DNA of 64,000 nucleotides, from positions 34,376-98,375 of the forward strand of contig NZ_BJNY01000015.1 in assembly GCF_006539925.1 (NCBI RefSeq), given 5' to 3'. The notes beneath the pieces were generated by a model. It ran no database searches. It was given only the letters and a program-made list of their open reading frames with translations, and had not been told where the DNA came from. The position numbers and the translations under genes were made by a program. This stretch comes from Glutamicibacter uratoxydans (GTDB lineage Bacteria > Actinomycetota > Actinomycetes > Actinomycetales > Micrococcaceae). Positions 39,606 through 47,986 of the stretch are shown here, piece after piece. Numbering within the stretch: the stretch's first letter is position 1; each line of letters begins with the position of its first letter.

Positions 39606-40579
39606 GCCTTGCCTCCTGCCTGGGTGATGCGCTTGGCCTTTTTGCGGCTGAAGCGGCGCAGTCGCGGATCGTTCAGGTCGTTCATCGACTCGCCGACCAG
39701 GGTCAGTCCCAGCACGGTGAGCACAATGGCGAGGCCAGGGAACAGGCCGGTCCACCAGATGCCGCTGGTGGCATCCGACATGGCTCGGTTCAGGTCATAG
39801 CCCCATTCCGAGGCGCTGGTCGGCTCGATGCCGAAGCCCAGGAAGCCAAGGCCTGCCAGGGTCAGCAGCGCTTCGGTGGCGTTCAGCGTGAAGATCAGCG
39901 GCAGGGTGCGGGTGGCGTTGCGCAACAAGTGCGTGAACATGACCCGCCATGGGCTAGAGCCGATCACCTGGGCGGACTCGACGAAGGGCTCTGCCTTCAG
40001 GCGCATCACCTCGGCGCGCACCACGCGGAAATACTGCGGGATGAACACCACGGTGATGGAAATGGCAGCTGCCATGACGCCGCCGTACAGGGACGACTGG
40101 CCCTGGGAAATCACGATCGACATCACGATGGCCAGCAGCAGGGACGGGAAGGCGTAGATCGCGTCGGCCAGCACGACCATGATGCGGTCGAACCAGCCGC
40201 CGAGGTAGCCGGAGATCAAGCCGAGCAGCACGCCGATGAACAGCGACATCACCACGGCGGCGATGATCACCAGAATGGCTGTCTGCGCGCCGTAGACGGT
40301 GCGGGAGAAGACGTCGTAGCCGCTGGCGGTGGTGCCCCAGATAAATTGGCCTCCGGGAGCCGCCTGGCGCGGGAAGTCCCCGTTGGCGTCGGATGACTGG
40401 GCGAAGTCATAGGGGGCGATCAACGGAGCGAAGACCGCACAGATGACGAAGAGGGCGCTGAAGATCAGGCCCGCGACGAGCATTCCACGCTGCAGGCCGG
40501 AAGACATGCGCAGGTGCGAGATGATCGGAAGCTTGGCGGCCCAGCTTTGATTTGCTTTGGACAGAGTTGCTGTACCCAT
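39602..40579 (-). CDS. ABC transporter permease, DppC/OppC type
   Basis: 325-residue inner-membrane permease. It has an N-terminal cytoplasmic segment, a first membrane helix near 30-55 (GMLVAGLIFSALFVICAVFAPLIAPYDF), the OppC N-terminal domain, then a five-helix permease domain with the EAA-type loop around EVMRLKAEPFVESAQVIGSSPWRVMFTHLLRN. It follows the DppB-type permease by two bases and overlaps the ATPase gene. Substrate is likely short peptides or a related solute. Specificity cannot be read from the permease. Confidence 0.92.
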   Translation of the reverse strand: MGTATLSKANQSWAAKLPIISHLRMSSGLQRGMLVAGLIFSALFVICAVFAPLIAPYDFAQSSDANGDFPRQAAPGGQFIWGTTASGYDVFSRTVYGAQTAILVIIAAVVMSLFIGVLLGLISGYLGGWFDRIMVVLADAIYAFPSLLLAIVMSIVISQGQSSLYGGVMAAAISITVVFIPQYFRVVRAEVMRLKAEPFVESAQVIGSSPWRVMFTHLLRNATRTLPLIFTLNATEALLTLAGLGFLGFGIEPTSASEWGYDLNRAMSDATSGIWWTGLFPGLAIVLTVLGLTLVGESMNDLNDPRLRRFSRKKAKRITQAGGKA

Positions 40580-40581
40580 GG

Positions 40582-41679
40582 CTAGTACCTGACTCTCGGG
40601 TCGATCAGTGCGGCCAAAATATCAACGATGAAGTTGGTGACCGCCACGATGATTGCCAACAGCACCACAATGCCCTGGACCGCCACGAAGTCGCGGGCGG
40701 TCAGGTACTCGGCCAGCTTGAAGCCCAGCCCCTTCCATTCGAAGGTGGTCTCGGTCAGCACGGCGCCGCCGAGCAGCATGGCGATCTGCATGCCCATCAC
40801 GGTGATGATCGGGATCAGCGCCGGACGGTAGGCGTGCTTGGTGGTCAGGCGGAACTCGCTGACGCCGCGCGAACGGCCGGCTTCCACGTATTCGCGGCCC
40901 AAGGTGCCGATGGCGTTGGTGCGCACCAAGCGCAGGAACACGCCGCCGGTAAGCAGGCCCAAGGCGATGGCAGGCAGCAGCGCATGCTCCATGACGTTGC
41001 CGAAGGCTGCCATGTTACCGCTGCGCAGCGCATCGAGCCAGTAGATGCCGGTCGGCGCCTGCAGGTTGGTCAGCTGCAGTTCTGTCTGCCAGTCGGCGCG
41101 CCCTGCAATCGGCAGCGCATGCAGCCAGACGCCGAAGATCAGCTTGAGCAGCAGGCCGGCGAAGAAGACCGGGGTGGCGTAGGAGAGGATGGCCAGCACG
41201 CGCAGCACTGCATCCGGGTAGCGGTCGCGGAACTTCGCGGCGACCAGGCCCAGCGGGATGCCGACGATCAGCGCGACGAGCACCGAGTTGATGGCCAGTT
41301 CCAGTGTGGCCGCGCCGTAGGTGGTCAGGATTTCGGACACTGCGCGGTTGTCGCTCAGGGTGCGTCCCAAATCTCCGGTGAAGATCTTGCCCAGGTACTC
41401 GAAGTACTGCAGGATCAGCGGCCGGTCATAGCCGGCCTCGTGGATGCGGGCGGCGAGCTGATCCGGGGTCAGGCGTCCGCCCAGCGCCGCGGTGATCGGG
41501 TCGCCGGTAATGCGCATGAGGAAGAAAACAACCGTGATGAGGATGAACACGGTGGGGATGATGAGCAGGAATCGAGTAATCAGGTAGCGGAGGAAGCCGC
41601 CGCCCTTCTGCTTCTGCTTGGCTGGCTTGGGTGCCGCCAGTGGGCTGGGTACTTGCCCCGGTGGTGACGTGATGGTCAT
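40582..41679 (-). CDS. ABC transporter permease, DppB/OppB type
   Basis: 365-residue permease with an N-terminal membrane helix (FLRYLITRFLLIIPTVFILITVVFFLMRI), the conserved PGDP-like segment present as RITGDPITAALGG, and the EAA loop REYVEAGRSRGVSEFRLTTKHAYRPALIPIITVMG. It is the first permease after the binding-protein gene. The 140-bp gap between them contains two stem-loops. It is paired with the DppC-type permease and double ATPase as one import complex. Confidence 0.92.
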   Translation of the reverse strand: MTITSPPGQVPSPLAAPKPAKQKQKGGGFLRYLITRFLLIIPTVFILITVVFFLMRITGDPITAALGGRLTPDQLAARIHEAGYDRPLILQYFEYLGKIFTGDLGRTLSDNRAVSEILTTYGAATLELAINSVLVALIVGIPLGLVAAKFRDRYPDAVLRVLAILSYATPVFFAGLLLKLIFGVWLHALPIAGRADWQTELQLTNLQAPTGIYWLDALRSGNMAAFGNVMEHALLPAIALGLLTGGVFLRLVRTNAIGTLGREYVEAGRSRGVSEFRLTTKHAYRPALIPIITVMGMQIAMLLGGAVLTETTFEWKGLGFKLAEYLTARDFVAVQGIVVLLAIIVAVTNFIVDILAALIDPRVRY

Positions 41680-41715
41680 CGTCAGTCCTTTGAAGTCGCA
41701 AATCTGATGCGTGGG

Positions 41716-41786
41716 GCGCCCTGTTCAGGGCGCAGACTTAGGGGATCCGCACGACACGATCCGGTGTGATCGGCCGTGCGAACCCC
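41716..41786 (-). promoter_or_regulatory. Two intercistronic stem-loops between binding-protein and permease genes
   Basis: The first hairpin is GCGCCCTG-tt-CAGGGCGC (41716-41733). The second is built from GGGG (41741-41744), CCGCACG (41747-41753), CGTGCG (41775-41780) and CCCC (41783-41786), with inner GATC repeats. Neither has a T-run. Such structures between binding-protein and permease genes usually stabilise the upstream mRNA or attenuate read-through, giving excess binding protein. The function is inferred. Confidence 0.6.
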
Positions 41787-41819
41787 CTAGAGGTGTGGGT
41801 TGGAACAGGCAGCCGCCGG

Positions 41820-43454
41820 CTACTTGCTCAGTACGCCCAAGCGGAACTTGAACGATGCGTCCAAGGTCTTGTCGACGTCCTTGACGTCCTTGCCCGCAAC
41901 AGCAACCTGGGCTCCCTGCAGCAGCGGGAGGGTGGACAGGTCCTTGGCGACCATGGTCTGCAGCTCTTCGATGGCCTTGGTGCGCTGTGCAGTGTCGGTC
42001 ATGCCGCGCTGCTCTGCGATCAGCTTGTCAACGTCCTTGTTGTCGTAGTTGTTCGACAGGAAGTTGTCCTTGGCGAAGAACGGCGACAGGTAGTTGTCTG
42101 CATCCGAGTAGTCGGGGAACCAGCCCAGCTGGTAGGCCGGGTAGTCGGTGACGCGCTGCTTCTGGTAGGTGACCCACTCGGTGGACTTCAAGTCCACCTT
42201 GAACAGGCCGTCGGCTTCCAGCTGCTTCTGGATCATGGCGTACTCGTCGCCTGAGCTTGGACCGTAGTGGTCTGGGTTGTACTGCAGAGCGAGCTTGACC
42301 GGGGTCTGCACGCCTGCGTCTTCCAGAACCTTCTTGGCCTTGGCGGCATCCGGCTTGCCGTCGGTGCCGTACAGATCCTTCAGCGGCTCGATGGCGCCGG
42401 TGAAGCCCTGCGGCACGTAGGAGTAGGCAGGGGTGTAGGTGTCCTTGTAGACCTCGGTGGCAATGGCCTGACGGTCGACCAGGTTGGCGGCCGCCTGGCG
42501 TACCGCCAGGGCCTTGGCGGCATCGGCGTCAGCGGTCTTGGCACCATATGGCATGGTGTCGAAGTTGAAGACGATGTAGCGCAGCTCGCCGCCCGGGCCC
42601 TTGTGGACTGTCAGGTTGTCCTGCTTTTCCAGGTCCTGGATGTCGGTCGGGGTCAGCGAACGCCATGCCACGTCGATGTTGCCCTGCTGGATGTCCAGCT
42701 TCATGTTGTTGGCATCAGCGTAGTACTTGATGGCGGCGGACTTGTTCGCGGCCGCGCCGAGCACGCCGGCGTAGGAGTCATTGGCCGAGAAAGAGATCAG
42801 GCTGTTCTTGTTGTACGAGTCGATCACGTACTGGCCGCCGAAGGCCTTGGCCGAAACGATCTCGGTGTCGTCCAGCACCTTGTCTGCCGGGAAGACTTCG
42901 TCGTCCACGATCGGGCCGACAGGCGAGGTGAGCACCTGCGGGAAGGTCTGGTCGTTGGCTACCTTGAGCTTGAAGACCACGGTGTTGGCATCGGGTGCGG
43001 TGATGGACTCGACGTTGCCCAGCAGCGAAGACGGACCGTTTGGATCGGCGATCTTCAGCTGGCGGTCGAAGGAGAACTTCACGTCCTTGGAGTCCAGGTC
43101 GTGGCCGTTGGCCCACTTCAGACCCGACTTGAGCTTGACGGTGTACTCGTTGGGCGAAGTGAACTCGGCGGATTCAGCAAGATCGTTGGACGGATCCGGG
43201 CTACCCGGCTTCGAGTTCAGCAGGAATGGGAAGATCTGGTTCATGACCATGAATGAGCCGTTGTCATAGGAGCCGGCCGGGTCGAGGGAAGTGACCTTGT
43301 CGGTGGTGCCCAAGGTGATCGGCGAGCTGGCGGCGTCGCCGCCGCCGCTGCCTTCATTGCCGCTTGGAGCAGCTGAGGTGCAGCCGGTGAGTGCGAGAGC
43401 GGAAATACCCAAAACGGCTGCGGCGAGACGCAGCCCGTTCTTTTTGCGAGTCAT
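41820..43454 (-). CDS. Peptide-type substrate-binding lipoprotein (SBP family 5)
   Basis: Extracytoplasmic binding protein of the adjacent ABC importer. The start chosen is the ATG at 43454 (MTRKKNGLRLAAAVLGISALALTGC). It gives a clean lipoprotein signal with lipobox LTGC (Cys25), preceded by GGAT. The 544 residues contain the family 5 signature region around LAESAEFTSPNEYTVKLKSGLKWANGHDLDSKDVKFSFDR (about 90-130) and the C-terminal lobe ending LGVLSK. A Ser/Gly-rich linker follows the lipid-modified cysteine. Peptides are the commonest family 5 ligands, but other ligands are known. Confidence 0.92.
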   Translation of the reverse strand: MTRKKNGLRLAAAVLGISALALTGCTSAAPSGNEGSGGGDAASSPITLGTTDKVTSLDPAGSYDNGSFMVMNQIFPFLLNSKPGSPDPSNDLAESAEFTSPNEYTVKLKSGLKWANGHDLDSKDVKFSFDRQLKIADPNGPSSLLGNVESITAPDANTVVFKLKVANDQTFPQVLTSPVGPIVDDEVFPADKVLDDTEIVSAKAFGGQYVIDSYNKNSLISFSANDSYAGVLGAAANKSAAIKYYADANNMKLDIQQGNIDVAWRSLTPTDIQDLEKQDNLTVHKGPGGELRYIVFNFDTMPYGAKTADADAAKALAVRQAAANLVDRQAIATEVYKDTYTPAYSYVPQGFTGAIEPLKDLYGTDGKPDAAKAKKVLEDAGVQTPVKLALQYNPDHYGPSSGDEYAMIQKQLEADGLFKVDLKSTEWVTYQKQRVTDYPAYQLGWFPDYSDADNYLSPFFAKDNFLSNNYDNKDVDKLIAEQRGMTDTAQRTKAIEELQTMVAKDLSTLPLLQGAQVAVAGKDVKDVDKTLDASFKFRLGVLSK

Positions 43455-43511
43455 TGAGTGATCCTTAATAATCCGTGAGCATGTTTCTGGTGGTGATGAA
43501 TAACACATGCT

Positions 43512-43529
43512 TCACATAAGACTATGTGA
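43512..43529. promoter_or_regulatory. Inverted repeat upstream of the transporter operon
   Basis: TCACATA-agac-TATGTGA has perfect 7-bp arms and lies about 58 bp before the binding-protein ATG. It is a possible operator. It is not a CRP/GlxR site, because those are TGTGA-N6-TCACA and this is the reverse arrangement. Confidence 0.45.
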
Positions 43530-43590
43530 TGAAAGCCACCTATGACTAATGCATTGGCTGCTTGGATCGTTTTTCTTGGGCCTCGGGCGG

Positions 43591-43608
43591 GCAGAACCGG
43601 TGTTCTGC
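43591..43608. promoter_or_regulatory. Inverted repeat in the divergent intergenic region
   Basis: GCAGAAC-cggt-GTTCTGC has perfect 7-bp arms in the 234-bp gap between the divergent binding-protein gene (minus) and the small gene at 43689 (plus). It could be an operator for either. No T-run is present. Confidence 0.4.
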
Positions 43609-43688
43609 ATCACGAGTTCACCTTCTCAACGTGATGTGCGACGGCCGTGCTGGTGGTTCATTCTGGGCGTGAACTACGCTGGTAGGTA

Positions 43689-44048
43689 ATGATGACACGA
43701 AGAGACGCGGCCATTGCGTTGGATATTCCCCTAGAAATGGCCAAGAAGCACGGCATTCCCGGCAAGATCAGCGAGGCTGATTTCCGTGAGCTGAACACCA
43801 ATCCCCCTGCGTGGTTGGCGCAGTCGCGCTCCAACCGCACCGGCAAGCGCCCGGTGTGGATTCATTTGGTCTGCGAAGTCTGCGGAGCCGAAGACTATGA
43901 GCGGCCGAAGAAGTGGTGGCCGTCCTTCGACTTTGTCCACTGCAATACCCACTCCCCGGCCCAGCTGCCCAAGCTGGAGGCTGGAAAGACCCGGGTGGAG
44001 TACCAAGATATTTCTGCGCGCATGTTCGGCATCGTCGACGAAGCCTAA
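43689..44048 (+). CDS. Small hypothetical protein with Cys/His cluster
   Basis: 119 residues, not recognised. The N-terminus (RRDAAIALDIPLEMAKKHGIPGKISEADFRELNTNPPAWLAQSR) resembles a small helical, possibly HTH-like, segment. The second half has a tryptophan-rich patch with a possible metal site C72-E-V-C75 and, about 20 residues on, H-C-N-T-H (WIHLVCEVCGAEDYERPKKWWPSFDFVHCNTHS). GGTAGG precedes two adjacent ATGs (43689 and 43692), so the start may be one codon later. It stands alone between a divergent transporter and a convergent nitrite reductase. Composition matches its neighbours. Function unknown. Confidence 0.72.
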   Translation: MMTRRDAAIALDIPLEMAKKHGIPGKISEADFRELNTNPPAWLAQSRSNRTGKRPVWIHLVCEVCGAEDYERPKKWWPSFDFVHCNTHSPAQLPKLEAGKTRVEYQDISARMFGIVDEA

Positions 44049-44061
44049 AAACTGCGCACAA

Positions 44062-44104
44062 AAGCCACGGCAGCGAACACACATGGTGTGCGCTGCCGTG
44101 GCTT
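44062..44104. terminator. Bidirectional terminator between convergent genes
   Basis: The stem GCCACGGCAGCG / CGCTGCCGTGGC with an inner ACAC/GTGT extension spans 44062-44104. It is flanked by A (left) and T (right) residues. It lies between the small gene ending at 44048 and the nitrite reductase stop at 44115. Confidence 0.85.
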
Positions 44105-44114
44105 CTTCACGTCC

Positions 44115-46862
44115 CTAGTCGCTCACGTGGATCATGCCGTGGGCGCCCTTTTCGGCATCCGACATGTAGTGCGTGACGAAGGGATAGTTTCCGGCTTCGG
44201 GAAGGCTCAGTTCAACGAATCCGCCCTGTGCCGGCGCAAGGGCCAGGGTTTGGGAGCCCCCGCTGGTTTTGTCCCTGGCATCGAGCAGATAGCTTCCTTC
44301 GAAGAACACCGAATCGAACTGCCCGCCGATGACGTGGAAGGAGCTGGGACGGTTGGGGCCTGCGTCCAACACCCAGATGCGGATCTTCTCATTGGCCTTG
44401 ACCTGCAGCTGATCGAAGCCGTACTGGTTGGCATAGCCGTTGAATACCACCAGGTCCGGATTCTGGGTTGCCACCTTCTCAACGTCCACCGGTTCGCCCT
44501 GCGCGCCGAGGTAGTACTCGGACTGGACCATCAAGAACGAAGCGTCCACTTCCGGCAGGTCCTCGGGCTCGATCACCACGGCTCCGAACATGCCGTTGGC
44601 TATATGCGCGCTCATTGGCTGGGTCGAGCAGTGGTACATCCAGATGCCGGACTTTGTGGCGGTGAAGGTGTAGGTCAGCTCCTCGCCAGGTGCGATGGTC
44701 CGCATCGGCTTGTCGGGGGCCAGGGATCCTGCGTGGAAATCGATTGAATGGCCCAGTGTGCCGTCGTTGTACAGCGTGATTTCAAACTTGTCGCCGACCC
44801 GCCCGTGAAGGGTCGGGCCGGGCGCTGTGCCGTTGAAGGTCCACAGTTTCTGGGTGAACCCCGCGGCGACCTCAGCTTCCAGCTCGCTGACGGTGAATTT
44901 CTGCTTGTGCACCATTGGCTTGCCGTTGTTCTTGGGCAGCTTATCCAGCACCGGATTGTGTGCCTTGAAGTTTTCTCCCGGCGTGGCCATCAGGTCTGGT
45001 TTTCCGTCCTGGGGCGTGGCATTCCCCGAATGATCCATCCCCGGCATGCTGCCGTGGGCTTGGGCATCAGGCTGCTGCGTCGGAGCGGGGCTGTCCTGTC
45101 CGGAGCCTGCACTGCCGTCGGCGGCGCCGGTGACCGCGATGTGCATGACCATGCCCATTTGGCGGTGCCCGACGATGGAGCACCAGCCATCCAGATCCGC
45201 GGTGATGATTCCCGCGTCGACCTCTGCGCTCTGCCCCGGGGCAAGCCGTCCTGACTCGGCGCCGTTGGCCAGCACCAGGTCGTGGACCTGGGAGGCGTCG
45301 GTGTTGGTGAGCTTGATGACCAGCCTGGTGCCGGCTTCAACTTCAATACGCGACGGGGTGAAGCGCATGTTCTGGGCGGTCATTTCCACGGTCTTCACCG
45401 GCGCAGTGTCTCCACCTGCTGCGGAACTCTGGTTCTGAGTTGCCGCTGCCGGCTCGCGCATGCCGGCGGCAGCTGGATCAAGGGCGACGCCAAGCGCCAC
45501 GGCCAGGACCACTGCCATGAATCCTGCGGCGGCCTGTCCCAGGCGCTGTCCCCTGGGCCGCGCACCTTCAGGCTCCACCGGAGTGCGGTCCTTGGCTGGA
45601 AGCCCGGCCGGCACGGCCCCTGCCTGCTTCTTTGCAGTCCGGTGCGCTTTCAAGGCGCCGAAGAGCACCGGAATGAAAGCTGCCATGGCCACGAGGTACA
45701 GCACCGAGGCAAGGACCCTGACCAGGGAGGACACCGGCAGGGCGCAGACCAGCAGGGCCGTGTTCGCCATGCTCACGCGCCAAGAGGCGCCGCGGTCAAA
45801 ATAGGTGGCCGCCGCGCGCACCGGCCGAGGTCCCCCGCCCAATGCCACCGGAATCAGGTAGGACAGCGCACCAAGCAGGATCTGCGCTCCGAAGCCTGCC
45901 ACGAGGTACGGGGCGACCGTGTCGAAGATGCTTCCCATGGCCACCCAGTCGCTGCTGGCGGCCATCCCGTAGAGCGTCCACACCAGGGTTCCGATCCACC
46001 AGCTCACGGCGCCGAGCACCGACAGGGTGGCGAAGCTGCGCGGAGGCTTGGCCTTGGCGGCGTAGATGAATGGTGCGGCCATGAAACCGAGCCCTGTCAA
46101 ATAGACCAGCACGCCTGCAGCCGCGGCAGGCAGCAGCCCTGCCGCGGCGCCCGAGGCTGAGACCAGCACGCCGGCAATGAGCATTGGAAGGGCGCGGCGC
46201 AGGCGCAGTGCCGCATTCGGCGCGATCTTGGTGCGCAGCATCGTTGGCCACAGCGTGATCAGGGTGCCGGCCACGGTGAGCCCCACCCAGCCGAGCAGGT
46301 TGACCAGTGCATGGGCGAGCATGATGCGCTCATGCAGCGGGGATGCCAGCGAGGTGGATAGCCAGGTGCCTAGCCCTGCTCCGACGGGCAGGAAGCAGGC
46401 GGCGGCGATGTAGTAGCGCACGCTGGGGCTGTAAGGAGAAGGCAGTGCGCCCTTCATCCGGCGATAGAGCCATATCCCGTGCCACAGGGCGGCGGCGGCA
46501 ATGCTCGTTGCGCCAAGCAACGTGATGGGCCATAGGGTGCCCAGCACCCCGATGACCACCACGACGGCGCCACCGTTCATCATCCCAAGGCGGATTGACT
46601 GTTCCCGGCGCGACTTTTCGGTCACCACGAGCTTGAGCAGCGCGGTGGCGAAGTACTGCGACCAGACCAGGATGGCGTGGGAGAGCGCGCCGAGCATCAG
46701 CAGGTGGATGAGCAGCCAGCGCGGCGCCGGCAGCTGGCGGTGGATCAGCGCCACCGCCACTACCAGGATCAGCCAGATCGCCGTGGGCAGATCCCGCAGC
46801 GGCCAGAAGCCGCGGTTGGAAACCTTGTTCGGCACCGGAGAGGAACCGAGCTGGATGTTCAT
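44115..46862 (-). CDS. Membrane domain-cupredoxin-copper nitrite reductase (NirK) fusion
   Basis: A 915-residue protein with three parts. Residues about 25-405 form a polytopic membrane domain of 10-12 helices, with another helix near 443-463. Residues about 489-578 are a cupredoxin with type 1 copper ligands H527, C561, H566 and M569 or M571. A His/Met-rich linker (about 602-612, HGSMPGMDH) leads to a two-cupredoxin NirK part (about 640-915). The NirK copper ligands are in place: H705, H744-C745, H753, M758 for type 1 and H710, H744 (by family pattern) plus H898 for type 2. Catalytic D708 and H843 are also present. It should reduce nitrite to NO, fed by its own electron-carrying cupredoxin. 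Its ATG overlaps the upstream NnrS-like gene. Which side of the membrane it faces is inferred as extracellular. Confidence 0.85.
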   Translation of the reverse strand: MNIQLGSSPVPNKVSNRGFWPLRDLPTAIWLILVVAVALIHRQLPAPRWLLIHLLMLGALSHAILVWSQYFATALLKLVVTEKSRREQSIRLGMMNGGAVVVVIGVLGTLWPITLLGATSIAAAALWHGIWLYRRMKGALPSPYSPSVRYYIAAACFLPVGAGLGTWLSTSLASPLHERIMLAHALVNLLGWVGLTVAGTLITLWPTMLRTKIAPNAALRLRRALPMLIAGVLVSASGAAAGLLPAAAAGVLVYLTGLGFMAAPFIYAAKAKPPRSFATLSVLGAVSWWIGTLVWTLYGMAASSDWVAMGSIFDTVAPYLVAGFGAQILLGALSYLIPVALGGGPRPVRAAATYFDRGASWRVSMANTALLVCALPVSSLVRVLASVLYLVAMAAFIPVLFGALKAHRTAKKQAGAVPAGLPAKDRTPVEPEGARPRGQRLGQAAAGFMAVVLAVALGVALDPAAAGMREPAAATQNQSSAAGGDTAPVKTVEMTAQNMRFTPSRIEVEAGTRLVIKLTNTDASQVHDLVLANGAESGRLAPGQSAEVDAGIITADLDGWCSIVGHRQMGMVMHIAVTGAADGSAGSGQDSPAPTQQPDAQAHGSMPGMDHSGNATPQDGKPDLMATPGENFKAHNPVLDKLPKNNGKPMVHKQKFTVSELEAEVAAGFTQKLWTFNGTAPGPTLHGRVGDKFEITLYNDGTLGHSIDFHAGSLAPDKPMRTIAPGEELTYTFTATKSGIWMYHCSTQPMSAHIANGMFGAVVIEPEDLPEVDASFLMVQSEYYLGAQGEPVDVEKVATQNPDLVVFNGYANQYGFDQLQVKANEKIRIWVLDAGPNRPSSFHVIGGQFDSVFFEGSYLLDARDKTSGGSQTLALAPAQGGFVELSLPEAGNYPFVTHYMSDAEKGAHGMIHVSD

Positions 46863-47986
46863 GAGGAATGAACCTTCTTCCCATTGTCAATGGAGGCGTA
46901 GACTGCGGACCCCGCCGCAACGAGCACAAAGAGCAGCAAAGCGAGCACATTGAGCACCCCGCCGATCTGCCAAGCCAGATGCAGGCCCAGTCCGTCGCCG
47001 AGCCAGATCCTGATGACCAGTCCAAGGTGCATCAGCAGCGCCGGGATCCACATGGCTTTGCGGTAGGGCAGGTCCACTGCCAGCACCGCCGGCAGGATGG
47101 TGGAGGCATGGGCCATGATCATCGACATCACAAACCCGAGGAAGACCGCATGGATGACGGTGTCGTATCTGGCGGTGGTGTTCGGGTAGCCGAGCATCCA
47201 AGCTGCCGCCGCGATGAACAGCCAAAAGTATCCCGTCAGCAGGCAGGCGGCCATATAGCGCGGGGCGCCGGTGGATTTGATGGTCCTGCGTGCCACGTCG
47301 TTGGCCGCCAGCCAGATAACCTGCGCTGCCAGCGCCAGGCCGAACAGAACCGTGCCGACGTCGATGAAAAGCGTGGCTGCCAAGGCACCGAGCATCAGCG
47401 CAAAGGCCAGGACCGGCGCGAGGGCTTCTGCCCGAGCGCTCAGCTGCACCCGGGCCAGCTCTACGCGCTCTCCGGCGATGGTTGCGACCATGAACGTCGC
47501 CAGCCACGGAAGCAGCAGCGGGATCTGCACTCCCCCGGTCCACAGCACCACCGCGGCCAGGCCTGCGCAGGCGCCGAGCATCTGGATCAGCACCGCGTCG
47601 GCGCGCTGGCGCTTCCACAGCGGAACATAGATCGCGAGCACGCCTGCCATGCCTGCGATCAGCAGCGCCCCGGTGGCCCACTGAGGGATGGCAATCAGCT
47701 GGCTCGCGCCGCCGGAGACCAGCAGGATTGGGGCAAGATAGCCCAGCGGCTTGCCCAGCGCCGCCGCGCGCTCCAGGCAGATCAGCGCGCCCACAAATCC
47801 ATAGACCATGATCAGCCCGTGGGCCGGGGCCCAGTAGGCCGCGGGCACGGGAGCCGGCACGTCAAGCAGCAGCAGCGCGGCGTCAAGCCCGATCAAAAGG
47901 CACAGTCCTGCAGGGAGCATCAGCGACAAGCGCCAGCGCCCGCCCCGTTTGCGGCGCTTGGGCTTGGCTGCGACAGGGGTGTTCAT
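46859..47986 (-). CDS. NnrS-like polytopic membrane protein
   Basis: 375 residues with about 10-12 membrane helices and a basic N-terminus. The stretches PAPVPAAYWAPAHGLIMVYGFVGALICLERAAALG and TTARYDTVIHAVFLGFVMSMIMAHASTILPAVL resemble NnrS-family haem/copper membrane proteins associated with NO stress and denitrification. Conserved histidines occur in both. Homology is judged by eye, so a more distant membrane family is possible. It is coupled by ATGA overlaps to the regulator upstream and the nitrite reductase fusion downstream, which strongly ties it to nitrite/NO metabolism. Confidence 0.72.
   Translation of the reverse strand: MNTPVAAKPKRRKRGGRWRLSLMLPAGLCLLIGLDAALLLLDVPAPVPAAYWAPAHGLIMVYGFVGALICLERAAALGKPLGYLAPILLVSGGASQLIAIPQWATGALLIAGMAGVLAIYVPLWKRQRADAVLIQMLGACAGLAAVVLWTGGVQIPLLLPWLATFMVATIAGERVELARVQLSARAEALAPVLAFALMLGALAATLFIDVGTVLFGLALAAQVIWLAANDVARRTIKSTGAPRYMAACLLTGYFWLFIAAAAWMLGYPNTTARYDTVIHAVFLGFVMSMIMAHASTILPAVLAVDLPYRKAMWIPALLMHLGLVIRIWLGDGLGLHLAWQIGGVLNVLALLLFVLVAAGSAVYASIDNGKKVHSS

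Noticed and set aside
43512..43529. CRP/GlxR binding site upstream of the peptide transporter
   Set aside because: The order is TCACA...TGTGA rather than TGTGA-N6-TCACA, so the half-sites face the wrong way.
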